Source: Toxoplasma gondii ME49 (Eukaryota; Apicomplexa; Conoidasida; Eucoccidiorida; Sarcocystidae). Taken from it: 64,000 nt of DNA. Positions 38,758-49,974 of this stretch are shown piece after piece (position 1 is the first letter of the stretch; each line of letters starts with the position of its first letter). Location of the stretch: assembly GCF_000006565.2 (NCBI RefSeq), contig NC_031477.1, positions 3,194,043 through 3,258,042 on the forward strand. Direction: 5' to 3'. Below the pieces are notes generated by a model that saw only the letters and a list, made by a program, of their open reading frames with translations, did not search any database and was not told the origin of the DNA. The position numbers and the translations under genes were made by a program.

Positions 38758-39834
38758 TGACGTATATACCTACATCTGTGGATATAAATGTGTGTGTGTG
38801 TGGCTACGTTTCGAGAGGATACTTTGGCACTGTGTGATATTTGCACAGTTGCACTTTTCTCTGTGGGAAGTCGATTCCCTCTGTGTGTTGTCACCTGCGG
38901 GAGTCTGTACACCTCGTCTCCACTTGATTTCTTGCTCCTCCCTCCACAGCATCTCTGACTTCAGGCAAGTGCTTACGCGTCTGGAAGTCGTGAGAAGGCT
39001 GGATTTTGACGAATCTTTCTCCTCGTTGAAAGAGGTGAGAGGACGAGACAAAAGCGCCAGCTGGCGCATTCTCCGAGGGAGGGCAGAACTGCCCGTGGAG
39101 CTCGTGGTTGCCGTGAACAGCTGCGAGGAGTGGAGAGGCGAAGGAGAAGACAGAAAAAAGCCGATGAACTCGAGGGGAAGAGAAAGGAGGGAAGTTTCGA
39201 AAAGACAGACACGAGGACGTGGTAAGAGAGGTGGCGAGACAGCGGAGAAAAGCGCCTGATTCTGGGGATTCCCAGTGGCTGAGGGTGTTTCTCATTCTCT
39301 TGCCTTCTTTCTCTAGAATGGTTTTTCTCTGTGTGTCTGTTCTCTTGATTTCGCCCGCATCTTCAACCTCTCGCCTTGTAGGCAAGTCTTCATCTCTTCC
39401 TCTCCTTGTTGTCTGCGCGTCTCTCGATTTCTCGACTCCCTACGGTCTCTCCTCTCCTCTCTCTCTCTCCGTGTTGCGATGTTTCGATCTCTACCTTGTT
39501 TGCTCAGTCACGCGTTTTTTCTTCCTGACTCGGGTGTGCGGGACTCTCTCCTCCCTCTGTTCTCGGCTTTTTTGCTCTCGCTCCTCCGTTCCGCGCGACC
39601 CACCAGTGCACAGAACTTGGCTTCTGCCGGAGGGAAGGTCGTAGCGCATGACGGTTCGGAGCCGCCGGTTTCCTCCGGACCCTACAGCCTCTCCAGAAAC
39701 TTCGACTGCTTCGCAGAGTCGAGACAGGAGAGACAGCGAGCCGTTCTTTCCGGTGCAGAACTCGAGGGACTTCTCCAGCGACGGCAGCGAAGACCTGAGC
39801 AGGTCTGTGCCTCCCCAAGGCGCTCCGGCGTCTG
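37760..39834 (-). CDS. Unrecognised beta-strand-rich protein, 3' exons of a minus-strand gene
   Basis: Five minus-strand exons join with unbroken phase: 39604-39834, 38895-39120, 38464-38498, 38227-38410 and 37760-37964, with a TGA at 37760-37762. Together they give 292 residues. Donors are GTGGGT, GTGACA, GTGAGT and GTGAGG; the acceptors at 39834, 39120, 38410 and 37964 are pyrimidine-rich, while the one at 38498 adjoins a TA tract and is weak (38492 keeps the same phase). Frame-consistent segments include LPSLEKSLEFCTGKNGSLSL, FVKIQPSHDFQTRK and VVGVKQHFGGGRVTF. The last 110 residues alternate hydrophobic and polar residues in short runs with Gly/Ser/Asp turns, and the protein ends Arg-Glu-Trp-Thr-Phe. 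I do not recognise a family. The pattern would suit a beta-sandwich or an outer-membrane beta-barrel; that is inference only. The first exon enters at phase 1, so at least one upstream exon is missing and no start codon was placed. Confidence 0.65.
38506..38552. repeat. (TA)n tract beside a weak acceptor of the minus-strand gene
   Basis: On the minus strand the AT tract ends eight or so bases before the inferred acceptor at 38499-38500, as in several introns of the other genes. Confidence 0.85.
38727..38755. repeat. (TA)n microsatellite in an intron of the minus-strand gene
   Basis: A pure AT tract of about 28 bases lies between the exons ending at 38895 and starting at 38498 (minus-strand direction). 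Confidence 0.85.
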
Positions 39835-40467
39835 CTGAAAGGTGCAGGTGTGTGTCGAATCCCTTCGCCCATTTGTGGTGGATCTAGCGCGGCGCCAACA
39901 ACGAGCAGAGAAACAGACACTTGGTGGCATCGTCGCACGAAGAGCGAAGGAAAACGCCTACTTCTCTGTCGCGCGTACAGGCAGCGCTTCGTCTCAGATG
40001 TGCGAAAACAAGCGACCGAAAGAGACGTCACACACTGAGATCGGCTGGCACAGAAGCCGTGGTTTTTTGTCAGAGTTTCGTCGGACAGCCGAAAGGAGAC
40101 ACGCCGAGACAGAGGGGTGGAGACTGGACAGACAGAGGAGAAAGTGAACCAGGAAGCCACCCAGAAAAACCGGAGACAAACAGACAGAGAGGGAGCACTG
40201 AAGAGCGTTAGGAAGAGACGAGGAGGACGTGAAGGCGCAGAAGAAAGGGGAGAACAGAGAACGCAGAACGGGGAGAGGAAGACCGCGAAGAAAACAGGCA
40301 ACCCTCTGACGCAGGGAACAGGCCGCACAGTCTCGAGCACACTGATCAGGTGTGTTGGTTGCCGTCGCGCCCAGCTCGAAAGAAGGCGCAAAAAAGAACA
40401 GTCTCAACACAGAAGTCTGGGGGAAAAGGGGAGAGCACCTCATGGAAGCGACTTGGCTTTTCCTTAC

Positions 40468-40548
40468 GTTCGCGCCGATCCGAAGGCCTTCGAGACCCGT
40501 CGCCCCCCGAACTGCCTTGTCTGAGCCACCAACCAGTCCGGACGAGAT
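40468..40548 (-). other. Possible upstream exon of the minus-strand gene
   Basis: On the minus strand a pyrimidine-rich acceptor (TGTCTGTGCAG) precedes 81 bases that are open in all three frames and end at a good GTAAGG donor. Only one frame leaves the single base needed by the exon at 39834. No start codon or motif confirms it. Confidence 0.3.
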
Positions 40549-43500
40549 CTGCACAGACACCGCAAAAAGATACAAAGGAAAAAGTCGAATTCCGTCGATG
40601 TGCAGCGTCAGCAGGTGCGACAACCCAGTCGCCAGCACGGCAGCATGACGAAGATTGCACAGTAGCGAAGGTCTCAATGTCAGGAACTGCGCAAAATAGA
40701 TTTCTGAAAGGACAGCCACACAGCGAAGAAGCAATTGCTTGGCTGACCCAAGCCGACCAGCGGGATGGTGGTGAACAGCAATCTCAAAGGGATCCGTTGT
40801 CTGTATTTCATAACCGGGGTCCTCTTCATAATCCGAGGTACTACGTTGTCTCGGTGTATTCTAGTGCTTTACACAGTCTGGGATTGCGGGAAGCGCCAAC
40901 GATATACCTCAAACGAAGCCCCGACACTTGCTTGAGCTTCTGAGAGGAGCGAGTGTGTGGGTTTTCTCTGTTTTCACACAGTTTGCATCGAATACTTGGC
41001 GGTGAAGTCTTCTGCAAGAGCAGTGGTGGTAAATGGACGTCGGAAGCAGCAAAGAACAGCAGCTGATAGTTGCGAAAAGAGGATCAGCAGCCAAAGGGAG
41101 GAGATGCAAGTGAGGGGGCGGGGGAGGAAGAGGCATCATCAGGGTCTTTCTCGCTTCGGGATGATGTATCTCAACTTTGCTTCGCAGTTCGACTCAAAAA
41201 AGAAGGTGAACACTCGGGAAAGGTGTGTCGAGTCCCTGGCGATGAGACGACGATTTAGTTAACTACAGAGACAGAAATGTCCTGCAAGAACGCTGAACAA
41301 CTCGAGTTCTGGACTGCTACGTCCGGAAGCAAACAAGGGCACCTACTGTTGTCGATTTTAGTTTCTTTTGCACTGAACTCTTTGTCCCTCCCAGTGACTA
41401 GGTTTTTATGTGTATCAGGACGCCACGTTTTTGCCGCGTTTTACGCTGCCGGAGGGGTCCTTTCTTCGAGGTCTGTCGGTGCGTCGAGTTTGCGGTGTCG
41501 ATGCTCTGATTTACTCTCGACAAATCACGAAAACAGTAGTTGGTTTCCAAAGACCGTGCACGTACCCATAACGACGTTTGCGGCGAGACGGCGGGAGGTG
41601 TCACCGCAAGGGAGAGGACGACGCACGAGAAAAAGGGGGTTGCCTCCCGCCTTTCAGTAGCAGCGATAAGTGCTACGAAGACCAGGAAGAAGAGAAAAGA
41701 TCTTGTCCAATGAAAAGGACTCTTCATCGTGGCCACGATAGTGCAGACACCGCAAGAGACAAGCGTTCCTGCCTCGCGAGAGACGGCGCTTTTTTGTCGG
41801 GCCAGTGAGAAAAGAAGGTTCTTGCAGGTCGAGTGAAAAAAGAGTTCCGCGCAAAAAATGTGGAGATGTGTGCGCCTGACTCGAAAGGTTTCTCCCCCTT
41901 TCACAAATGGAAGACGAAAAAATCGACCTCGCCGGAACTCGATCTATCGCGAGTCCACTTGCACGCGCCTCTGCCCAGAGGGGGTCACCACGCGGGAAGA
42001 AAAGCGATTTTTCACGTCGACTGCAACCTAAAAGTCCGCTGCCGAAGCTAAGGAACGAATAAGACAAGGGAAGGGTAGTGTTCACCGAAGAGGCAGGTGA
42101 ATGCACAGAGAAAGAGCCAGCAATATGGAAAGGCCGGTCAAAAACCCCCCGTCCGCGCTCCTTTGTCGGGCAAAGCGCGAGACCCCCCAGATCTACGAGT
42201 CGGAACAAAAGGGAAAGAAGATAGGTGGGTATTGACTGCTTGTTGTCGTGTCTGCATGCGTGAAAGTCCACCGTTATTTTCGTGTGCATGTTTGTAAAGA
42301 GACTGTCTGGTAAATTTCAATGGTGCATCGCGCCTAGGGGGATCCTGGGGACCTCGTTGCTTCCGACGAGTTTCGAGCTTCACTTGGTTTCGGTGGAGGA
42401 TCTCCAGCTCTATCTATGTATTCATGTCGAGCGGCCTTCGATGGAGAATCTGTGATTCTAGCCATGGGCTGTGTCGCCAGCCGGAGTTCTCTATCTCGGG
42501 CACATCACCTGGTGGCAGTAAGTCTAGGAGATACACAGGCATCTCTCTTAACTCGCTTCAAACGCCATTTCGCGACGAGTCTTGAGACATTTCCTGTAGA
42601 TGTATAGTTGGAAAACCAGCAGTTGTATACAAGCTGTACAGAAATCATGACATTCACTTTGGTAGTCCCCTTCCTGCATAAGCATCATAATCCAAGGCAC
42701 CATGCATGCAATGCAAGGTCACAACTGAAGCTAGACTCCCTCGAACTCCTTCTGCGAACGAAATAATCTCAGGGTGGCGGCGTCTTCTTCTAGCAAATCT
42801 CTCCCCCTGTTCCCCTTCTCATGGGAAGGGAGTTTTCGAGGGAGTCACTTGAGGTGGAGAAGCAGGTTAGGGTGAACATGAAACTCGTGAAACAGAACCC
42901 TGTCAAAGGCAGACTCGACTGCGCGATGTGGTTTTTCCCATCGGTTTCCTATTTATAGTACTGCATCACGCTCGCACTGTTGAATTAAATTGGTGTGTTT
43001 GGTGGTGAAGAAGATAGACAAAGGGAACGGGAGGCAGGACCAACAGAAAGGATCCGGCTGCGAGGGGCGGATGAAATGCACGGCTACCTGCGATTTGGTA
43101 GCTGTTTTCGTACTCATGTCACTCTATGAACGCCTAACCCAGTACAAATACAGCTGGCGTTACACGCCTTCTCTTCACAACGTTGCAGACAGTCAAATCA
43201 GGCACTTCTTGCGATTCACTATGATGCGCTTGACAGCATCAGTTCATCACGACTCCGGTGCCAGCCTGACTGTTCCTTCCCGCAGGTTCTTCAAATGACT
43301 TAATGAACACACATCTCTCGCTTTTGGCAGACCGTGGGAGGCAGCAGGATGCTACTCGATTTGTCTGTAGCCGCTTTGGGATTGAGTTCGTAACGCTCGT
43401 GCCCCCATTTAGGAAGAGAGACCGATTCGGACCTTTGTGTTTGAAGGTATGTAGTGCAAGTCACCTCGGTTTTTCAATCGTCATGAACCTTTCTTTAACT

Positions 43501-45695
43501 CTCTTTCACTCATTGTGAAGGAATCTACGGACCTGCTTCTGCCTTCCCCATTCTGTCACCATTTATCTGCCTCATGTTGCCCTTTTCCATTTTCTCTCTT
43601 TGCTTTCAAATGCCTGCCCCTCCTCTTCTCTGACTCTTCTGCAGCCTCTCGACCATTTGCGGTCTTCCGACCACTCTGGCGCAGAGGCTTTTCAAGCTGC
43701 GGCTTCCGCCTTTTCCATTCTGTCGCGCGCACTCGGGTTATGAAGCTGCATAAAACGACTACAACGCAATCAACAACAAACAATTGATCTAAGTCCGACT
43801 GCTCTCGATATACTGTTTCAGGTGCACGCGCTGAAAGCTGACCAAGTCGCTGCCCATTGCGTGGATGAGTGGGGAAAAACGGGCAGTGGATATGTGGCGG
43901 CTGTTGCTGTATACGTTCAAGCGGAATGTGGTCGATGAAACACAAGTTGGCTCGCACAAGGCCGGAGACGGCAGAAACGCGAGTGACACCAATGCAGAAC
44001 TTTATACAAAGGAGACATGCTGAAGGCTGGTGGGCAGTGATTGACACTGGATGACGACAAAGCAGTCCACGTTACGGACTTAAAGAGGCCAAATATTTGC
44101 AGACGCCTCCGCGCATTTACACCCCTCATCATCTGGTTAGGGCTTCTCAACTTTGCAGCGGGAAGAAAGATCTCCTAATTTTACCTGCTTTCGGTGTAGC
44201 ATCTCAAACTCTACGCATTCATGTCTAGCTGTCTTTGGTGGTCAATATCTGGTTTTAACCCACAGCAAGCTTCCCAGCGAAGTACGGAGAAGCACTGTCT
44301 GATGTGTTTCCGTTCGGGCTCTAGAGAAGGTGCGGTATGTTTGTCCGACCCAAGAACTGTCTTCATCCCTGGAGACTCAATTTCGTGATGACTCGACGGT
44401 TTCACAGAACACCCACAGGTGCACAGAGTGTGCTTCTGGCGTTGTGGTTACAGAAAATCGACACTTTTTTCCTGGATGCGGTGTTACCCGTCTTCCTCGC
44501 GTTTACGGTGAGATAACGCGGCTGCTTTGCCCCTGTTTTCTCGTTGAAGCACCGCTTTCCAGTTCCTCCAGCGCTACCAAAAATACCTTGCCACACAATG
44601 GCCGGCGGTTCCTGTCTCGCGTTTCGAGAGAACCAAACGGCCTCACCCAGAGCCGGCATTTCCCAGCTTTCTTACACTAGCGGGTGGTGAATCCCGCCAT
44701 CCGTTGCACTCCTGCTTCATTCTGAACGTACCTGCCTGCACATCGACTAGTATGGCGACCAGAAACTCTGGAGGCCGTTGTAACTTACCACTTTTCTGCT
44801 GCATAAACAATCCTGCATGTTTTCAGTGCAGGAAATACTGACGCCCCAGTAAGTCTACCCCAACTACAGGCCGTTACTCTTCAGGGTTCCTCATGCGTCG
44901 GGACCGTTTCGCGTCGGTCTTCCGGGACACTCCACGATACTGTCAAAAACTCGGGGCAGGCGAGCGAGGTGGTTATCGAAGAAAATGTCCTGGGTAATAT
45001 TCCCCAGAAGAAACGCAGAGGGATGGAAGGAGACTACCTTCAAATTTCGCTTTTTCCCGTGAAACACATGGCGCCTCACACTCTAGCGACGACCGATTCG
45101 TAACGATCGCTGTTGCTCTGTCTCGCATATTGTGTGCAGCTTAAAATGCTTCGTTCGACTTAAGTCACTCACACTACGTTTTCCGCATGAAGTCGTAGGT
45201 GCTCATTCAGGTGTATGTAAGCACCGGCGAAATACGCCTATCAGGAGGTTCGTGACTTCCGCTCCACAACTCCGTTTCGGTCCTTTCGATGGAAATCTCG
45301 CCTTCCACAGTTACCCTTGTACTTCCGGGGTACGCCTGGGGTGGGCGCAAGACTTGCTCGGACCAAGCCCTTAGTTTTTCGAGGACGCCGCGGGACAACA
45401 GAACGAGAGGCCGTCCCCCCATCACTGTTCGTTTAGTGTCCTCGGAGATAATGCGCAGCTAGCCCGAGAAAAGATTCAGATAGCGAGAAAGCCCGGAGAG
45501 AATCGGAGAGCGCTGCCAGCGAGACTGTGTCGATGGTGGAGGCGACCCTCTATCTAGCCATGGCACACGGGGCATCACCAGAAGGACCACCGGCGAGCTG
45601 CTTCGCGACGAGTTTCTTACTTGTTACACTTTTTAGTTGACTTCCTTGGTCCTTGCTCCCGATTTCCCTTTTTCCTCGAGTAAACCACCGAAATA
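40549..45695. other. Gene-poor block with no TA tracts
   Basis: No supported gene lies here. The 5' end and promoter of the minus-strand gene probably fall in the first kilobase. From about 41.3 to 45.6 kb all frames are broken at short intervals, codon-like composition is absent and (TA)n tracts are missing. Two short diverged copies of a 70-base sequence occur at about 42390-42460 and 44189-44258. Confidence 0.5.
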
Positions 45696-45977
45696 ATGAA
45701 GTGCGCAGCCGTGTTCGCAGTCGCCATTGTTGGCGTTATGGCCCGCCTCCCGGGCCTCGGTGAAGCGGTCCGCGTCAGAGGCTTGGGCGGCAATGCTGAA
45801 AAACCGGAAGCAATGTCCTTCGTTCAGGCTGGTGCGAAATTTGGACAGGAGTATTCGGAGGTGGATGTCCACGCAGCTGAAGACGGTACCATGTATTTTT
45901 CCATCAACGGGGCGAAGGCTCCCAGCCAGGGCGCTGAAGCCCAGGAGCAAACCCCCAGCGAACAATCCGAAGCATGA
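45696..45977 (+). CDS. Small secreted protein ORF (93 aa) upstream of an Apple-like relic
   Basis: The ORF starts at an ATG with A at -3 and encodes 93 residues. Residues 1 to about 24 form a typical signal peptide (Met-Lys, then a hydrophobic Ala/Val/Ile core, then Gly-Glu-Ala). The rest is a small acidic, Ala/Glu/Gln-rich domain without cysteine. I do not recognise it by name. Immediately downstream, in a shifted frame, the sequence resembles an Apple/PAN cysteine module. The simplest reading is that this ORF is the intact 5' part of a once longer secreted or micronemal-type protein. An independent short secreted protein is the alternative. A GT at 45886 and an AG at 45990 could splice across the frameshift, but the reading frame fails again further on. 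Confidence 0.5.
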   Translation: MKCAAVFAVAIVGVMARLPGLGEAVRVRGLGGNAEKPEAMSFVQAGAKFGQEYSEVDVHAAEDGTMYFSINGAKAPSQGAEAQEQTPSEQSEA

Positions 45978-46440
45978 GTGCAGCCAGCCTGCGGAGTAAG
46001 AGGCGGTACCTCAAGCCTCTCAGCGACCCGCGACGTGCATGCATCGATAGAGGTTACACTTCCAATGCAACGGTGTGCGGCGAGCTCGGGAACGTGACTT
46101 TGGACGCCTGCGTAAATGCATGCGGAAGCGCAGAGGCCTGCACGCACTACAGCTACAATTCTGAAAGAAGCCCAGCAAGCTCCTCACCGCGGCGCAGTTG
46201 CGTACAAGGAAGCGGCGGCCGCAGTCACCGGAGTTCCAACCTGCAGCGGCAGCTGCTACCAGAGCAATGATCCCTGCGCAGGCGCCACGGATACTGCCCC
46301 TACCAGCAGAACTGCCGTCGCCTGCCAGGTTGCATGCAGCGCCAAACACGCGTTCTCCGCATTCGTCGAACACAGAGTCCAGGACCTGCCAAGTCGATGG
46401 CGCTGGCTAGGAACAGCGCCGCGGTGACGAACCGTTGCCG
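45978..46440 (+). pseudogene. Frameshifted Apple/PAN-like cysteine-rich relic
   Basis: In one frame from about 46037 the sequence reads ACIDRGYTSN, then VCGELGNVTLDACVNAC and EACTHYSYN. This order (Cys, short spacer, Cys-x3-Cys, Cys with aromatic residues) is typical of Apple/PAN modules in coccidian micronemal adhesins. The frame then becomes proline/serine-rich nonsense, and the next module resumes in another frame as CSGSCYQSNDPC and ACQVACSAKHAFSAF. A further shift near 46365 would be needed to reach a plausible ESRTCQVDG. At least two frameshifts and no conserved splice sites argue for a decayed gene. A sequencing error cannot be excluded. Confidence 0.55.
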
Positions 46441-49400
46441 GTGGGAAGGCAGTCTATGCTTACCGGCATATCACATGATGTCAAGTGCGTTGACTGGCGT
46501 GCAGACCGCGTTTACCCCACTCTATCTGTTTTCCGTCGTCAGCGACAATGGCTATAGGAAGTCAATGTAGCGCGCTAAATCTTGGTTGAGTTGGTCAGCA
46601 CCTCCCAAGCGGGCAGACCCCCGTTTGGCCTCCCGTCACTTCATGCTCTGTCTCTTTTTCTCAGGCGATATGAAACTCTTTGTGCCCACTTCCTGTTGAA
46701 GCAGTATCCAGAACGTTTCGTGGATTTCGGTAAAAAAACGTTCTTCAAGGGCTCCCGTTGCGAATACTGCTGTCACTGGGCTACGTGACTGTGTGCTGAA
46801 AAATACACAGGTCGCCGGCCGTTTTCACAGACAAGTTACGGCAGTCGAACTACAGTATCAGCAGACGAAAGAGACTGCATGTATCGCATCGCAGAGTCAC
46901 ACTTCCAGTATTTATGGGGTTCTGCTCGAACACGGATAAAAGGCAAAGTCCCTGTAGTAGGGGCTAGGCTACAAGAAGTCGACTGTCGTCTCCACACATT
47001 CCACGCGTTTTTGAGGTAGAGAGTACGTGAATCACTCGCAATGGTTGCGAGTGTGGTCGGTAGCCTCATACTTCGGATGTCTTACAATAGGTTATTGAAA
47101 TCCGGCACTTCTACGTGTCTTGCACATTATCGCGGGATTTTGTAAAAAAGCGAAGGGTCGGCCCGTCGTAGCCTGGGGTCGACTCAGGGAGCAAACATCA
47201 AACGAGCACTGAAATGTGTGGCACTACGGACCACTGCGGTGACTAGTGAAGAGAGAAAGATTTTGTTTGCATCGCTTCGAAGCACGAGTGACACCAGAGA
47301 TTTCAGTGTGTTCAGAACAGGACGACACTCAGGCAGAACCGACTTTAATAAACGCCTGGCGGATGTGCAGAAGAGCTGAAGTGGAAGTCCCAGTAAGAGC
47401 ATTCTTATGGTACGATCTGAAAGCAGGACGCCGATGCGACACAATCTGGAGGAATTTTGCACACTTGTCTGTGCAGCATGTCGTCTAGAGGATGAGAAAC
47501 CGGCTTCGAGGAACTTCGCACCATAGCATGCCAGTGACGTTTTACATAAAGTTAGGGTCGCGCTGTATCAAACCTGCATCAAACGAGATATATGTTTAGG
47601 AGACCGGGCGAGGTTCGAGTTCTTGGTTGCCTTCCTTTCTTTTCAACAGGCTCTGTAACTGATGAGGACTCCACAAATGAATCTCTTTTTCGGATTACCT
47701 ATATGGGGCATATGTGTGTCGCGCTTAGGACCTTCGGGTACAGAGGACTGACAAGATATCCCCGGTAACAGAACGATCCTGCGACGACCACACAAAATGA
47801 GATTGTGGCAGGTGTCAGAGCAAACAGGTCCTGATGCACACAAGAACGGATGTCGTTGTGTTTCACACTTGGGTCCCAATACACCTGGATTATGCCGTAC
47901 ACCGTAGGCGGTTGGAGTTACTTTTAGTTGCACGCGGTTTGCCAGTTTGTTAGAAACGAAAAGGTGAGACACAGCTCCCTTTGTTTCATGAACGAATTTA
48001 TAATGAAGCCTCACTGCTTCCAAGCGTTGTTGTGCTTCCCGTGTGATGGGGTGATTGTCGGTTTCCACTGTTAAGAAGGAACTTGTCGGTGCAACAATAG
48101 AGATCTACCAACCATAGATCTGTCCCCGCTGTTTGTGGCTTTATTCTTTATTTCTGGGATCTGATTCCGTTTCGCCACGTTTAACATCCTAGCTACAGAC
48201 AGCGGCCCAACAAACGAGCAGCGGTCCTTTGTACTCTCACTGAGCCTCCATAGAGTAATGCATATGACCATGATAAATTGTCAAAGTTGTGCACCACAAG
48301 CCTCTGCACATGCCTCAGTCGGCAGCGTTTCTGGTCCGACTCCGTATCTCCGAGGCAGGCCTATTTGCAAGTTCTTTCTGGGGGCAACTACTACGAACCG
48401 GTCGCACGCTTAAATCTTGATCGCCTGTGCTTAGCAAATCTGCGTTTCAAAAATAGTCTTTCTTTGATGATGCCCTCCACTGAGAAGTCGCATGCGCTGA
48501 TACAAAAGTATCTCGCGAGACGCGTTCCATTCGCATCTCAGCAGCGAAAGACCTGTGAAATAGCTCAATGAAAGCTGGAGCAGCCGTCGATTAACAGAAA
48601 CAAGGGGAGGCTCCACTTAGCCCCAACGCGGCACTTGTGTTAGATCTGTGGGTCGAACGGTGAATCTGTCCGCCTGTACCCGGTACTCTGGCGCCGATTC
48701 TCTGGCTACAGCCAGACGACGCTTCCGACACTCACCTAGACGTGACAGACAGGAAGAGTTCTGTCGGAAATTTGTTTAGCAGAAGAAGATCTCGGTGTCG
48801 GTTTCGGGATGGAAGTCTCCAGTTGCCCGTGCCGACCTCTCTTCTGCGGGTGTATGTACAGATCTCAGCGCCAGGACACGGGCAAGACATTGAGGGCGTC
48901 ATTTCTCATTTCTAGCACTCTGAAACGGCCCTTTTGTCTTAAGCACTTCGCGCCTGCTTTGCGTCCCATTCTTTTCGAAGAAGAAATTCCCACTTTTCCT
49001 CATTGCCGGGATCGCGAGGGGGCGTAAGCGTTTTTTGGAAGCGCGCCGCTCTTCGGCGTTCGGGCCAAGCAAGACGACGGCGCCGTGCCGGGAGCGCCCT
49101 GCGAGTGAGATGTCGGGTGTAACTCGTTCCCTTTTCGCTGACTAGAGAAGAGTCTGTGCTCCCGAGTTTCTTGTTTTCTTTCTCAAATTCGTCTGCAAGA
49201 TTCTGTCTCGTTTCCTTAACTCACTCTCGCAGGCCTCAGCCGCGAACGCGCCACTCCTCACCAGCACCCGTCTCCGCGTGTGTCCCTCTACGCTGTTATC
49301 AGCGGACATCTGGGGCGTCGGGGACGGCGTTGCGGCCTTCTCTTGCCGAGTTTCAGTTTTCCTTTCCGTTTGTTTGTATTTTCTGGGTTCGTGGTGGGCT

Positions 49401-49974
49401 TTTCGAGTGGGAATCAAACGCACCGCGAAACGCGTGCACTGGAGGCGGCTATCCGGGTCTCGATTCCCTCCGTCTCTGATGTGCCGCTGCGTGTGGCCGT
49501 CTCTCGTCGGTCCAGTGTCTACCGAAACCTGGGTCTCTGCCGCAGCTCGTTTCTTCTTCTTTTCGCACCTAAACTCCCACTGCGAAACTCGTCTTCTCTC
49601 CCTGAAAACGGCCGCCTTTGTCTCTTGCTGCTTCTCCCCGTTCTCAGCACTGCCCAGGATCGTATCCCCGTAATCTAGAGTCCAGAGAGAACTGAGCACC
49701 GTGCGTGACACCTCAAACTTTGACAAAGAGGAAAAGAGATCTGGATCGTCGACACCGTGAACCGCATAGCTGTTTCTGTCTTCTGGGGTCTGCGACACCG
49801 CAGCCGCTGCCACCGCACACCGACTCACTCTCTCCCCGTTGCTGTAGCCCAACCACAGAAAAGCACAGAGGCGTCGACAGAGTCTTCCCTTTTTCTGTCT
49901 TTCTCCCTGTGGCTCTCGGAGTGTCTCGTCCTTCTCTTGGTGTCTCTGTTTTGGGCTGCGTCGCCTTCTCCGCA
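46441..49974. other. Intergenic region before the HAD-like gene
   Basis: From 46.4 to about 48.9 kb no coding or repeat structure is evident. From about 49.0 kb the sequence becomes GC- and CT-rich, like the 5' flanks of the other genes, and probably holds the promoter and 5' UTR of the gene starting at 49975. A long minus-strand open frame across 49.1-50.2 kb is Arg-rich and out of register with any splice signal, so I regard it as spurious. Confidence 0.5.

Noticed and set aside
39504..40734. Minus-strand frames of 295 and 246 codons around the beta-rich gene
   Set aside because: They are in the wrong frame relative to the spliced exons at 39604-39834 and read through CT-rich intron sequence as Leu/Phe/Ser strings.
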